The position numbers were made by a program, and so were the translations under genes. Below the pieces are notes generated by a model. That model saw nothing but the letters and a program-made list of their open reading frames with translations, made no database searches and was not told where the DNA came from. Of a DNA stretch of 64,000 nt, positions 1 through 9,421 are shown piece by piece (position 1 is the stretch's first letter; each line of letters starts with the position of its first letter). This DNA comes from an uncultured Roseibium sp. (lineage in GTDB: Bacteria > Pseudomonadota > Alphaproteobacteria > Rhizobiales > Stappiaceae). The DNA is taken from NCBI RefSeq assembly GCF_947496995.1, contig NZ_CANMFD010000002.1, forward strand, positions 558,001-622,000. Reading direction: 5' to 3'.

Positions 1-125
1 GGCGCCACGCCGCCAGTCACATTTTTCACCTGGGTTCAGAGCATCAAAATATTGATTTCATGCGTTGAGACGAAGGCCAAAAGCTTCCAGATCGGACCAT
101 GCGTCTGCATTGAGCGACGCCGGTT

Positions 126-377
126 TTATTGCGACGCCAGACTTTCCAGATAGGCTTCTGTCGCTACTCTTTCCTTGGGATTGATCAGCCCGGAGGTTTC
201 ACCAGCATAAACCGTTGGACGATAGCCTTTCGGCGCGGGAACGCTTGTGTTTCCCTCACCCGGACTGGTCCTGAGCGCATCCACGAGCGGCGTGCCGGGG
301 CCGACCGCGCAGGCAGCGAGCCCGAAGAGCAGCGACAGGCCGCAAGCCGGAGCTAAAACCTTATGTATTATTGACAA
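126..377 (-). CDS. small lipoprotein, unknown function
   Basis: This 83-residue product begins with a lysine and a hydrophobic stretch that ends in the lipobox L-A-A-C (Cys23), so it should be a lipid-anchored envelope protein of about 60 mature residues. The mature part is rich in Pro, Gly and Thr, and I recognise no domain. The start is a TTG preceded by a good Shine-Dalgarno (GGAGAGG, about nt 380-386). It is transcribed divergently from phaC across about 230 bases. A second Cys (Cys12) lies inside the signal region and does not fit a lipobox as well. Function is unknown. Confidence 0.6.
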   Translation of the reverse strand: MSIIHKVLAPACGLSLLFGLAACAVGPGTPLVDALRTSPGEGNTSVPAPKGYRPTVYAGETSGLINPKERVATEAYLESLASQ

Positions 378-609
378 GCGCCTCTCCTCGATGCCGTTCC
401 CACGTCCATCCCACTGTCACAAATCTCCGATAGCCGGAACGTTCAAAGCCATTGGAATCCAATCGACGCAACCGGAACCTTGTGTCATAAATACCTGATA
501 GTTCAAAATACCAGCGGAAATATAACAAGATAACGGATTTGAACAAAAACGGGCTCTCTGGCCACCCCAGGGCCGGACGGGGCAGGAAAACCGGAGGAAA
601 ACCCCGCTA

Positions 610-2415
610 ATGGCTGATGATCGCCAGCATCCCATGTTGCAATACATCATAAACAATCCGGAAGCCTTCGCCCAGAATCTGGCGAAAACGCTGGAGAATG
701 CCGGCAAGGCGATGGCCGCCTATATCGAGCCTCGCGAACAGGGCAAGATCAGCCATGAGACGACGGACGAACTGACCGGCATCGTCAAAACCCTTGCACA
801 AGTCGGTGAATACTGGGCCTCCGACCCGCAAAGGTCCGTCGAAGCCCAGTCTCGGCTGTGGGGCAGCTATATCGACCTGTGGAATTCCTCCCTGAAGCGC
901 ATGATGGGCGAGCCTTCGGAACCTGCTGTGCAGACACCCCCGAGGGACAAGAGGTTCGCGGACCCCGACTGGGAAAACAACCAGTTCTTCGATTTCATCA
1001 AGCAGCTCTATCTCATCACCAGCAAGTGGGCCGAGGACATGGTCCATGATGCCCAGGGCCTCGACGAGCACACCCGCCACAAGGCGGAATTCTACGTTAC
1101 GCAGATCGCCAACGCGGTCTCGCCGTCAAATTTCGTTCTGACAAATCCTGAGCTGCTTCGCCTGACGATGGAGAGCAATGGCGAGAACCTGGTCAAGGGC
1201 ATGCAGCATCTTGTCGAGGACCTGAAGTCCGGCAAGGGCGAGTTGAAGATCCGGCAGACCGACCCGTCGAAATTCAAGTTCGGCGAGAACCTGGCCACGA
1301 CGCCCGGCAAGGTGATTTCCCAGAACGACGTATGCCAGGTGATCCAGTACTCACCGTCCACCGACGAGGTGCTCAAGCGACCGCTTCTTATCGTGCCGCC
1401 CTGGATCAACAAGTTCTACATTCTCGATCTGAATCCGGAAAAGTCGTTCATCAAATGGGCGGTCGACCAGGGTCATACCGTCTTCGTGATCTCCTGGGTC
1501 AACCCGGATGAGCAGCAGGCACAGAAGAGTTTCGAGCATTACATGAAGGAGGGTATTCTAAATACTCTCGACGTGATCAAGCGCGCCACCCGCCAGGAGG
1601 AAGTCAACACGATCGGCTATTGCGTCGGCGGCACCCTTCTGGCCGTGACGCTGGCCTACATGGCCCGTATCGGCGACGAGCGGATCAAGACCGCAACGTT
1701 TTTCACCACCCAGGTCGACTTCACCTTCGCGGGCGATCTCAAGGTCTTTGTCGACGAAGAGCAGATTTCCCTCGTGGAAAAGAGAATGGCCGAATGCGGC
1801 TACCTCGACGGCTCAAAGATGTCCTCGGCCTTCAACATGCTGCGATCGAATGACCTGATCTGGTCCTATGTGGTCAACAACTACCTGAAGGGCAAGGAGC
1901 CCTTCCCGTTCGACCTGCTTTACTGGAACTCCGATTCCACCCGGATGCCTGCGGCCAATCATTCCTTCTATCTGCGCAACTGTTACCTCGACAACAAACT
2001 GTCCAAGGGGGAAATGGAAATCGCGGGCGAGAGGCTGGACCTCTCCAAGGTGACGATCCCGATTTTCAATCTGGCAACGCGCGAGGACCACATTGCGCCG
2101 CCGAAATCCGTTTTCCTCGGCTCAGGCTGCTTCGGCGGACCGGTGGAATATGTGCTGGCCGGATCCGGTCATATCGCCGGTGTCGTCAATCACCCGTCCA
2201 AAAACAAGTATCAGTTCTGGACGGGCGGCGAAGCCAAGGGAACGCTTGAAAACTGGCTCAACAACGCTGAAGAGCAACCGGGCTCCTGGTGGCCTTACTG
2301 GGACGAGTGGATCCGCAAACAGGACGCCACCAAGGCAAAGGCCCGCAAACCCGGCGCCTACCGGGTCAAAATCCTGGAAGACGCACCAGGATCCTATGTG
2401 ATGAAAAAAGCCTGA
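610..2415 (+). CDS. phaC: class I poly(3-hydroxyalkanoate) synthase PhaC
   Basis: This enzyme polymerises (R)-3-hydroxyacyl-CoA, mainly 3-hydroxybutyryl-CoA, into polyhydroxyalkanoate on cytoplasmic granules. The product is 601 residues, the usual class I length. The N-terminal 180 residues match the PhaC N-domain and the rest is an alpha/beta-hydrolase fold. The lipase-like box GYCVGG puts the nucleophile at Cys338, with Asp493 (in REDHIAPP) and His521 (in GSGHIAG) completing the triad. Their spacing resembles that of the Cupriavidus enzyme. The ATG follows a strong GGAGGA at nt 593-598. No phaA, phaB or phasin gene lies nearby, so precursors must come from genes elsewhere. Confidence 0.95.
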   Translation: MADDRQHPMLQYIINNPEAFAQNLAKTLENAGKAMAAYIEPREQGKISHETTDELTGIVKTLAQVGEYWASDPQRSVEAQSRLWGSYIDLWNSSLKRMMGEPSEPAVQTPPRDKRFADPDWENNQFFDFIKQLYLITSKWAEDMVHDAQGLDEHTRHKAEFYVTQIANAVSPSNFVLTNPELLRLTMESNGENLVKGMQHLVEDLKSGKGELKIRQTDPSKFKFGENLATTPGKVISQNDVCQVIQYSPSTDEVLKRPLLIVPPWINKFYILDLNPEKSFIKWAVDQGHTVFVISWVNPDEQQAQKSFEHYMKEGILNTLDVIKRATRQEEVNTIGYCVGGTLLAVTLAYMARIGDERIKTATFFTTQVDFTFAGDLKVFVDEEQISLVEKRMAECGYLDGSKMSSAFNMLRSNDLIWSYVVNNYLKGKEPFPFDLLYWNSDSTRMPAANHSFYLRNCYLDNKLSKGEMEIAGERLDLSKVTIPIFNLATREDHIAPPKSVFLGSGCFGGPVEYVLAGSGHIAGVVNHPSKNKYQFWTGGEAKGTLENWLNNAEEQPGSWWPYWDEWIRKQDATKAKARKPGAYRVKILEDAPGSYVMKKA

Positions 2416-2454
2416 TCCCGAACCATATGCGCGCGCGGTTGAACAAGGGGTGCT

Positions 2455-4794
2455 TCAAGCACGCCTTTCCATGCGCCCGAAGTGGGAATCCAGCGGCGTC
2501 AGGGTCATGGCGAGCAACTTGCCGAACCGGGTTGCGCTCATCGGCCGGCCGAAATGGAAACCCTGCACGGTTTCACAACGGCAACTTGCCAGGAACGCCT
2601 GCTGTTTGGCGCTCTCAACGCCTTCGGCGACGACATTCAGCCCGAGTTCCCGCCCCAGAGAAATGATCGCCCGTGCAATGCTGCGGTCATTTTCATCAAA
2701 ATCGAGATCTCGGATGAAGCTGCGGTCGATCTTCAAACGGGTAAGCGGAAAACTCTTGAGCGCCGCCAGGCTGGAATAGCCGGTCCCGAAGTCGTCGATG
2801 GCAAGCTTCAATCCGATCCGGCGGAAGTCGTCCATGATCCGGACCGCCTGGTCGGCATTCTGGATGAGGAGGCTTTCGGTGACCTCCAGTTCAAGATACC
2901 CGGCATCCAGCCCGGACTTGTTCAAGGCCGCCGTCACGTCGGAGATCAATCCGGAATCCCGGAACTGCCTGACCGAGACATTCACGCCCATCGTTATCGG
3001 CGTCAGTCCCTGCTCCTGCCACTGCCGGTTCTGCAGACAGGCTTCATCCAGCACCCAGCGGCCGAGAGGAACGATCAATCCGCTCTCTTCGGCGAGCGCG
3101 ATGAACTCACCGGGCATCAGGCGGCCAAGAGTGGGATGCTGCCAGCGGACCAGCGCTTCTGCGCCGACAATCCGTCCGCTGACGAGATTGTATTGCGGCT
3201 GGTATTCCAGGAAGAATTCCCCGTTTTCGATACCAGTGCGCATCTCCTCCAGCAATGTCAGCTTGTTGACGGATTTCTCAGGCCGGGTCTGGTCATAGAT
3301 CTTGAAACCGTCCCGCCCGGAAGACTTTGCCTCGAACATCGCCTTGTCGGCATTTTTCAGAAGCTCGGCCGCGTCTTGCGCATCCTCCGGATAACATGCA
3401 GCCCCGATGCTGCAGGTCACGTGGAAAGACAGGTCACCGATGTTTATGGTCTTGGTGGTGACCGCACGCAGATCGCTCATCAGGCCCAGGAGGTCCTCCT
3501 TGAGCGCCGAACCGCCCTCGACGATCAGCACGAACTCATCGCCGCCGAAGCGGATCGCCTCATGGTTTTCTGCAAGAACCGACTTTATCCGCTCGGCAAC
3601 GATCGCCAGAACCTTGTCGCCGATCGTGTGCCCGAAACTGTCATTGACGAATTTGAAGTTGTCGAGATCGACAAACACCACGGCCACCGGCTCGCCCGAC
3701 TTCCGGCTGATCTCGACCTTTTCTTCCAGCTTGTGCTTGAATTCCTGCCTGTTGGGCAGCCCGGTCAGAACATCATGATGGGCGAGATAGCGGATCTTGC
3801 TTTCCGCCTGATCGCGTTCCACCGCGATGGACGCCAGGCGCGCGGCCTCCGTCGCCAGTCTTTTCTCGTGTCCGGTCGGCGTGCGCACTTCCGTCGAATA
3901 AAGACCGAAGGTTCCGAGAACCCGGGAATCCTTGCTGAAAAACGGTACGGACCAGCATGAGCGCATGTCATAGTTGCGCATGATGTCCTGGTGGTCTTTC
4001 CAAAGCTCATGGGTGCGGACATCGTCGACAAACACGCTTTGCCGGGTGTGGACCGCTGTGCCGCAAGACCCCATTCCAGGCCCGACCTCTATCATGTCGG
4101 TCTGTTCCACATAGGCTTTCGGCAGCTTGGGAGCCACGCCATACATGAGCCGGGTGCCGGTCTCATCCGTCAGCATCACCGACCCGAAAACACCGTCCAG
4201 CTGGTCTTCAATCGTCAGAACCAGTGTTTCCAGCACGTCGTCCAGCGGCTTGCCGCTGGCGATCTCCTGCAGAACCTTGTTCTGCCCCTGCTGCAGCTTT
4301 TCAGCTTTCTTGCGCTCGGTGATGTCCCGGCAGATACCGATAATCCCGACAACTTCGTTCTTGTCGTTGGTGACCGGAAATTTCGAGGCGGAAAACCACT
4401 TTCTCCTGCCTGTCGGCAAAATAAGGAATTCCTCGTGGTCGATCTGGGGAGATTTTGTCGCCATCACTTCAGCTTCGATTTTCATGAAGCCGGAGCCGAT
4501 TTCCTGCGGATGAAGCTCCATATCGGTCTTGCCGAGCAATTCGGAGAAATCGCTGTATCCGATATCGATCGCGACCTGGCGGTTCGCCATCACGAACCTT
4601 GATTTGCGGTCCTTGACGAAAATGTAATCGCTCACCTGGTCGACAAGCGTCTGCAGCCATTCACCGGTCAGATAGAGTTCATCGCCCTTGCGAAGCTGCG
4701 GCATTTCATTCAGACGTGCCAATTCCGAAGCCAGTGACGCCCCATCTTCCGGCCCGATGAGGTCAGTTAGTTGCCGGCTCCAGTTTAAAACCAT
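2455..4794 (-). CDS. PAS-GAF-GGDEF-EAL c-di-GMP turnover protein
   Basis: This 779-residue protein has no obvious membrane segment. A PAS domain (about 45-165) ends with the typical DITERKKAE linker. It is followed by a GAF domain (about 185-330), a GGDEF domain with intact GGDEF at 417-421, and an EAL domain with intact EAL at 546-548. Downstream EAL signatures (ELEVTES, DDFGTGYSS, KIDRSF, AEGVES) are also present. Both diguanylate cyclase and phosphodiesterase activities are therefore possible. The allosteric RxxD I-site is missing, with AENH at the expected position five residues before GGDEF. It converges on phaC with a 39-base gap. The input signal is unknown; PAS and GAF suggest a cytoplasmic ligand or redox cue. 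Confidence 0.9.
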   Translation of the reverse strand: MVLNWSRQLTDLIGPEDGASLASELARLNEMPQLRKGDELYLTGEWLQTLVDQVSDYIFVKDRKSRFVMANRQVAIDIGYSDFSELLGKTDMELHPQEIGSGFMKIEAEVMATKSPQIDHEEFLILPTGRRKWFSASKFPVTNDKNEVVGIIGICRDITERKKAEKLQQGQNKVLQEIASGKPLDDVLETLVLTIEDQLDGVFGSVMLTDETGTRLMYGVAPKLPKAYVEQTDMIEVGPGMGSCGTAVHTRQSVFVDDVRTHELWKDHQDIMRNYDMRSCWSVPFFSKDSRVLGTFGLYSTEVRTPTGHEKRLATEAARLASIAVERDQAESKIRYLAHHDVLTGLPNRQEFKHKLEEKVEISRKSGEPVAVVFVDLDNFKFVNDSFGHTIGDKVLAIVAERIKSVLAENHEAIRFGGDEFVLIVEGGSALKEDLLGLMSDLRAVTTKTINIGDLSFHVTCSIGAACYPEDAQDAAELLKNADKAMFEAKSSGRDGFKIYDQTRPEKSVNKLTLLEEMRTGIENGEFFLEYQPQYNLVSGRIVGAEALVRWQHPTLGRLMPGEFIALAEESGLIVPLGRWVLDEACLQNRQWQEQGLTPITMGVNVSVRQFRDSGLISDVTAALNKSGLDAGYLELEVTESLLIQNADQAVRIMDDFRRIGLKLAIDDFGTGYSSLAALKSFPLTRLKIDRSFIRDLDFDENDRSIARAIISLGRELGLNVVAEGVESAKQQAFLASCRCETVQGFHFGRPMSATRFGKLLAMTLTPLDSHFGRMERRA

Positions 4795-5122
4795 CGAACT
4801 CCCCTAGCCTGTGGATGCGGCCGTCTCCGCAGCCTTCGTATTTTTAACAATTTCAAGATAAAAAATCATTAAAACAACAATCTCGATCTTCATGACTGCA
4901 TTAATATTCAATCGGAAATCCCGTAAATTCTCCCGCTATCTTCATGACTTTATTTGAACTCAACGCCACCTGAAACGGCTTGCAAGATTTTCTCCCCAAA
5001 AGCTTTTGCTGCCGGCGTCAACTATTTGGGTGGTGCCGGAACCATACGAAAGTTATTTGCAATATCCATAGACACCCGGGTATTGTCATTTCTTGATCCG
5101 CGAACCCGGCACCCAACTGTCC
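4795..5122. other. AT-rich intergenic region, no gene seen
   Basis: This stretch separates the start of the PAS-GAF-GGDEF-EAL gene (reading left) from the membrane protein gene (reading right). It is clearly more AT-rich than the flanks, particularly at 4840-4930, and should hold both divergent promoters. I found no convincing coding region, RNA or repeat in it. Confidence 0.5.
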
Positions 5123-5728
5123 ATGCAACCGTCTCAGCTCCAGATTCCACGCAAAACCGGACCCGGGCAGCTTAATGCCTTCGGCAGCAACACGCGCCTT
5201 CTGCGCCCGAGCGGTGGAGCGGGCAAATCACCACGCTTCGTATCGCCTTATGTGAAGCTTGCCGCACCAGTTCTTGTCACTGGAGCGCTGTGGGCTCATC
5301 TGTGGATAGGACATGCCGGAGCCGTGCTTCTGACAATCGTCGTCGCTGTTGTCCTGCTGCTGATCCCCAGGCCTTCCATCGTTTCATCGCATCGCCGCAG
5401 TTGGACGAAACTTGTCGTTTTCGGTGAGAGAATCTGGCTGAACAGGCTGCTTGTGGCCGTTCCGCAAGGGCTGAACCACCGTCTCACGACGCTGTATCTG
5501 GTGTTCTGGACCGGAACCCTTGTTGCCGTCCTAGGTGGGTTCACAGCCTCGCCGATCCTGACGTCGACCGGCCTTCTCGTCGCCTATTGTGCCCAGATCA
5601 CGACATTCCAGAAACTGGTCCAGCTCTACCGGGTCATGAAAGACAGGGACCCGCTCTACCGTTCCTGGTCTCTGACCGCGGAAAACGACAATCACCGCGA
5701 CGCCCCCGAGCACCGGAAAAGCGTTTAG
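5123..5728 (+). CDS. predicted inner-membrane protein, DUF6653-like
   Basis: About 201 residues with a basic, proline-rich N-terminus of about 40 residues and then hydrophobic segments around residues 45-80 (two close helices) and 125-165. The motif FGERIWLNR between the helix pairs and the following segment resemble the small DUF6653 family as I remember it; that match is tentative. No catalytic motif is visible. The start is uncertain: an in-frame TTG lies at 5093 and the ATG at 5123, and neither has a clear Shine-Dalgarno. The gene converges on the agmatinase-like gene. Function is unknown. Confidence 0.6.
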   Translation: MQPSQLQIPRKTGPGQLNAFGSNTRLLRPSGGAGKSPRFVSPYVKLAAPVLVTGALWAHLWIGHAGAVLLTIVVAVVLLLIPRPSIVSSHRRSWTKLVVFGERIWLNRLLVAVPQGLNHRLTTLYLVFWTGTLVAVLGGFTASPILTSTGLLVAYCAQITTFQKLVQLYRVMKDRDPLYRSWSLTAENDNHRDAPEHRKSV

Positions 5729-5748
5729 GCCGCAGCCGGGCTCAAGGT

Positions 5749-6711
5749 TCAATCCGCTTTTGCGCGCTTTTCCGCGAGCAGGCCGATATAGGTCAGCGCA
5801 ACACTGGCTCCCGCGATCGATGTGATGTCGGCGTGGTCATATGCGGGCGATACCTCGACGACATCGCCGCCGACGAAATCGATCGCCCCCAGTCCCCGCA
5901 GGATGGAAAGCGCTTCGCGGGAAGACAGGCCTCCGGCGACAGGCGTGCCGGTGCCCGGTGCGAAGGCTGGGTCCAGGCAGTCGATATCGAAGGTCATATA
6001 GGCCGGTCCCTGCCCCACCCGGCTGACGATCCGGTCGATGGTTCCCGCAATACCCAAGTCGTCCATCTCGTGACCGTAGATGATGTCGAGACCACAGGTT
6101 TCAGGCGCATGCGTGCGGATGCCTATCTGGATGGACCTGTTCGGGTCGATGAGACCTTCGCGCACCGCCCGTCCGGTGAACGTACCGTGATCGATCCGGT
6201 CGCCCTCGTCCGGCCAGGTATCCTGATGGGCATCGAATTGCACCAGAGCAAGCGGGCCATGCTTGGCGACATGGGCTTTCAGCAGCGGATAGGTGACAAA
6301 ATGATCGCCGCCGATGGAAAACAGATGTGTGTCCGCCGCGAGAATGCCGGCTGCCTGTGTCTGGATGTGTACCGGAATATCGGCATTGCGACCGTAATCG
6401 AAAACGCAGTCGCCGTAATCCACGCAGGCGAGTTGTTCGAACGGGTCCATGTTGAACGGGTATTGTGGATCGCCGTCGAAAATCGCCGATGCACGCCGCA
6501 CGCCCTGCGGCCCAAACCTGGCGCCCGGCCGGTTGGAGACAGACGCATCGAAGGGAATGCCCCAGACCGCAAGATCCACCCCGTCGAGATCGCGGCTGTA
6601 GCGCCGGCGCATGAAGGACAAGGCGCCGCCGTAGGTCGGCTCGTGCGAGCCGCCTTTCACGGACGCTCCCAGAAAGGCATTATCGGTCTGACGCGGCAAA
6701 TCTGATGACAT
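5749..6711 (-). CDS. speB: agmatinase-type ureohydrolase
   Basis: A 320-residue arginase/agmatinase-family hydrolase that should release urea from a guanidino compound in the cytoplasm using two Mn ions. The metal-binding signatures are all present: GGDH, DAHQDTW and DIDCLDPAFAPGTGTP. This last form is closer to agmatinase than to arginase. The family start fits the ATG at 6711, preceded by GGGAAAAC; an in-frame ATG 60 bases upstream would add an Arg/Ser-rich tail unlike the family. Guanidinobutyrase or guanidinopropionase activity is an alternative, since substrate cannot be decided by eye. The neighbours do not suggest a polyamine operon. Confidence 0.85.
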   Translation of the reverse strand: MSSDLPRQTDNAFLGASVKGGSHEPTYGGALSFMRRRYSRDLDGVDLAVWGIPFDASVSNRPGARFGPQGVRRASAIFDGDPQYPFNMDPFEQLACVDYGDCVFDYGRNADIPVHIQTQAAGILAADTHLFSIGGDHFVTYPLLKAHVAKHGPLALVQFDAHQDTWPDEGDRIDHGTFTGRAVREGLIDPNRSIQIGIRTHAPETCGLDIIYGHEMDDLGIAGTIDRIVSRVGQGPAYMTFDIDCLDPAFAPGTGTPVAGGLSSREALSILRGLGAIDFVGGDVVEVSPAYDHADITSIAGASVALTYIGLLAEKRAKAD

Positions 6712-6929
6712 TTCTGTTTTCCCGGAAGCTGCGCGATGCGAACTGCATCGCCATCTGGTTTTAGCAGCCATCCCACCTCAGTCCAATCATCCCGAACCGG
6801 TATTTTTACGGTGGATCAGTGGTGCCGATGCAGGCTGCTTCATGGCCGCGCACCTTGAAATGCCCCCTGAACTGTTCAAACTTCGGTTTGCCGATCTGAA
6901 TTCAAGCCTGTGACAGAAAGATCAACCTG

Positions 6930-7895
6930 ATGACCGAGCCCCACAATGGCGAGACCGGCGACGGGCACGAGCATGCCGGTGGCGGTCATTCCGGCCATAA
7001 GCACTCCGGCCACGATCACTCGGGGCACGATCACGCTCCGACAGTGAACGACAGCAATGCACGCGCGGTGGCCTGGGCCGGTCTGCTGATCGCAAGTTTC
7101 ATGTTTGCCGAACTGATCGGCGGCTGGCTGGCGGGATCGCTGGCGCTGATGGCAGACGCCGTCCACATGGTCACGGACGCCGCCTCCCTGGGACTGGCCT
7201 GGTGGGCGTTCCAGCAGGCGAAGAAGCCCGCCGACGCGCGCCTCACCTACGGCCGCGACAGGCTGCCTGTCCTGATCGCCTACTCCAACGCCATTTTCCT
7301 GCTTGGCGTCACTGCCTGGATCTGCATCGAGGCTGCCGAACGGTTCGCGAAACCTGAGAAGGTTCTTGCCGGCCCGATGTTCATCATCGCCGTGATCGGG
7401 CTTGCCGTGAACATCGGTGCGTTTCTCATCCTGCAGCGCGGCGGCGACGGCTCGCTCAACATCCGTTCCGCGATCCTGCATGTCCTCGGGGATCTTCTCG
7501 GATCCGTCGCCGCTATCATGGCCGCCGTGATCATCTATTTCACCAACTGGTACCCGATCGATCCCATCCTTTCGGTGTTCGTCGCGCTGCTCATTCTACG
7601 CTCGGCGGTCACCATCCTGCGGCAGTCGTCGCACATCCTTCTGGAAGGTGCTCCGACGGACATTGACCGCGAGGCCATGAAGGCCGATCTGCTCGCAGCG
7701 ATACCGGGCCTGTCGGACGTCTACCACATTCACCTGTGGTCGCTCGCCGAAGGCAAGGTCAACGCGACCATGCATGCCGTGGTCTCTTCGGAGAAATTTG
7801 CTGAAACAGTTCCCGGGGAAATGCGCGCCCGCCTCAGGGACGAACACGGCATCACCCATGTCACCATCGAGGTTTCCACAGCCTCCGAGACATAA
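6930..7895 (+). CDS. cation diffusion facilitator, zinc-type exporter
   Basis: This 321-residue CDF transporter of the CzcD/ZitB/DmeF kind exports Zn2+ or related divalent metals from the cytoplasm in exchange for protons. The N-terminus carries a histidine-rich metal-binding tail (HSGHKHSGHDHSGHDH within residues 14-35). Six membrane segments follow, with the site-A residues in ADAVHMVTDA (TM2) and HVLGDLLGS (TM5), and a C-terminal cytoplasmic domain that ends in HVTIEVS. No metal-responsive regulator sits beside it, so its induction must depend on its own promoter or a distant regulator. Metal specificity (Zn, Co or Ni) is not resolved. Confidence 0.9.
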   Translation: MTEPHNGETGDGHEHAGGGHSGHKHSGHDHSGHDHAPTVNDSNARAVAWAGLLIASFMFAELIGGWLAGSLALMADAVHMVTDAASLGLAWWAFQQAKKPADARLTYGRDRLPVLIAYSNAIFLLGVTAWICIEAAERFAKPEKVLAGPMFIIAVIGLAVNIGAFLILQRGGDGSLNIRSAILHVLGDLLGSVAAIMAAVIIYFTNWYPIDPILSVFVALLILRSAVTILRQSSHILLEGAPTDIDREAMKADLLAAIPGLSDVYHIHLWSLAEGKVNATMHAVVSSEKFAETVPGEMRARLRDEHGITHVTIEVSTASET

Positions 7896-8080
7896 CATTC
7901 ACATGATGCGAGCAGCAGCATGGGCGGCGGAAGATCTCCCGCGCATTTCGACACGCCGCATATGCGGATCAGCTTTTCCAAATCGGCAAAGATGATCCAT
8001 TGTTCCTTCCTACCGAGGGACTTAAAACAGGAAGCGCCTTACGGGTGCATTTCAAGCCTCAGGACCAGGGATATCTTTTC

Positions 8081-9421
8081 GTGCCAGATCAGACCGCAGA
8101 TCAGAATGTGAAAATCCTGCGTGGCAGACTGCTGAGCTTTTCCGCAGCTCCCCAAGGGCCGGAAGATACCAGCGCCTATTCCTACGAGGAAGACGGCGCC
8201 TTGCTAATCAGGAATGGCAAAATCGCCGCAAAGGGCGTGTTTTCAGAGGTCAGGAACGCCGCACCGCCAACTGCCGAAATCATCGACCATCGGCCGCATC
8301 TGATCCTGCCGGGCTTCATCGACACGCATATTCATTTTCCGCAGGCGCAGGTCATCGCCTCCTGGGCGGACCAGTTGCTGGACTGGCTGAACGACTATAC
8401 GTTCCCGTGCGAACTGAAGTTCGCGGACAAGGCGCATGGCAAACGCATCGCCGGCGAGTTCTACGATGCCCTTCTGGGCCATGGCACCACCACTGCAGTT
8501 GCCTATTGCTCCAGCCACCCCAACTCCGTGGACGCCTATTTCGAGGAAGCCGAGGCGCGCGGCATGCTGATGCTGGGCGGTAAGACCATGATGGACCGCA
8601 ACGCGCCCGAGGCGCTTTGCGACACGGCACAGAGCTCCTATGACGACAGCAAGGCGCTGCTGGCGAAGTGGCACGGCCGCGGCCGGGCGCACTACGTGAT
8701 CACACCGCGCTTTGCCATCACGTCGACACCGGAACAACTGGAGGCCGCCGGGACCCTTTCAAGGGAGCATCCGGACTGTCACGTCCAGACCCATATCAAC
8801 GAGAACCACAATGAAATCGCCTTCACCCGCGAGCTGTATCCGGACGCGGGTCATTATCTCGGGGTCTACGAAAGCTTCGGCCTGCTCGGGTCCAAAACGC
8901 TTCTCGGCCATTGCATCCACATGACGGGTCACGAGATGCAGGTGATGCGGGAAACCGGTTCGGTGGCGGTTTTCTGTCCGACCTCCAATCTGTTTCTGGG
9001 CAGCGGGCTGTTTGACAAGGCCGGAATGGAAAGCGCGGGTATCCCGACGGCCATCGCGACGGATGTCGGCGGCGGTACCAGTTATTCCATGCTGCGCACC
9101 CTGGACGAGGGCTACAAGATCCTTCAGCTCCAGCGCCAGCGCATGCATCCGCTGACAAGTTTCTACTGGATCACGCTAGGTAACGCGGCCGCCCTTTCCA
9201 TGACCGACAGGATCGGGACGCTGGAGCCCGGTACGGATGCCGACGTGGTGGTTCTCGATGCGAAGGCGACCCGGCCCATGGCCCTGCGGATGGAAACGGT
9301 GGAAACGCTTCCCGAAGAGCTCTTCGTGCTGCAGACGATGGGCGATGACCGGGTTGTCGTTGAAACCTATGTAGCCGGGGAAAGACGGAAGACCGGTCAG
9401 CTCTCTGCCGCCAGCGCCTGA
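8081..9421 (+). CDS. guaD: guanine deaminase
   Basis: A metal-dependent amidohydrolase converting guanine to xanthine and ammonia in purine salvage and catabolism. Visible motifs are PGFIDTHIHFPQ (metal-binding HxH), HCIHMT, FCPTSNLFLGSGLF and ATDVGGGTSYSM, all typical of guanine deaminases, and the length is near the family norm. The frame is open back to a TTG at 8000, and GTGs at 8045 (AGGAAG upstream) and 8081 (AGGG upstream) are possible starts. I chose 8081 because the conserved family N-terminus (KILRGRLLSF) begins about ten codons later. The last 25 bases overlap the converging MFS gene. No xanthine dehydrogenase genes are nearby. Confidence 0.92.
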   Translation: MPDQTADQNVKILRGRLLSFSAAPQGPEDTSAYSYEEDGALLIRNGKIAAKGVFSEVRNAAPPTAEIIDHRPHLILPGFIDTHIHFPQAQVIASWADQLLDWLNDYTFPCELKFADKAHGKRIAGEFYDALLGHGTTTAVAYCSSHPNSVDAYFEEAEARGMLMLGGKTMMDRNAPEALCDTAQSSYDDSKALLAKWHGRGRAHYVITPRFAITSTPEQLEAAGTLSREHPDCHVQTHINENHNEIAFTRELYPDAGHYLGVYESFGLLGSKTLLGHCIHMTGHEMQVMRETGSVAVFCPTSNLFLGSGLFDKAGMESAGIPTAIATDVGGGTSYSMLRTLDEGYKILQLQRQRMHPLTSFYWITLGNAAALSMTDRIGTLEPGTDADVVVLDAKATRPMALRMETVETLPEELFVLQTMGDDRVVVETYVAGERRKTGQLSAASA

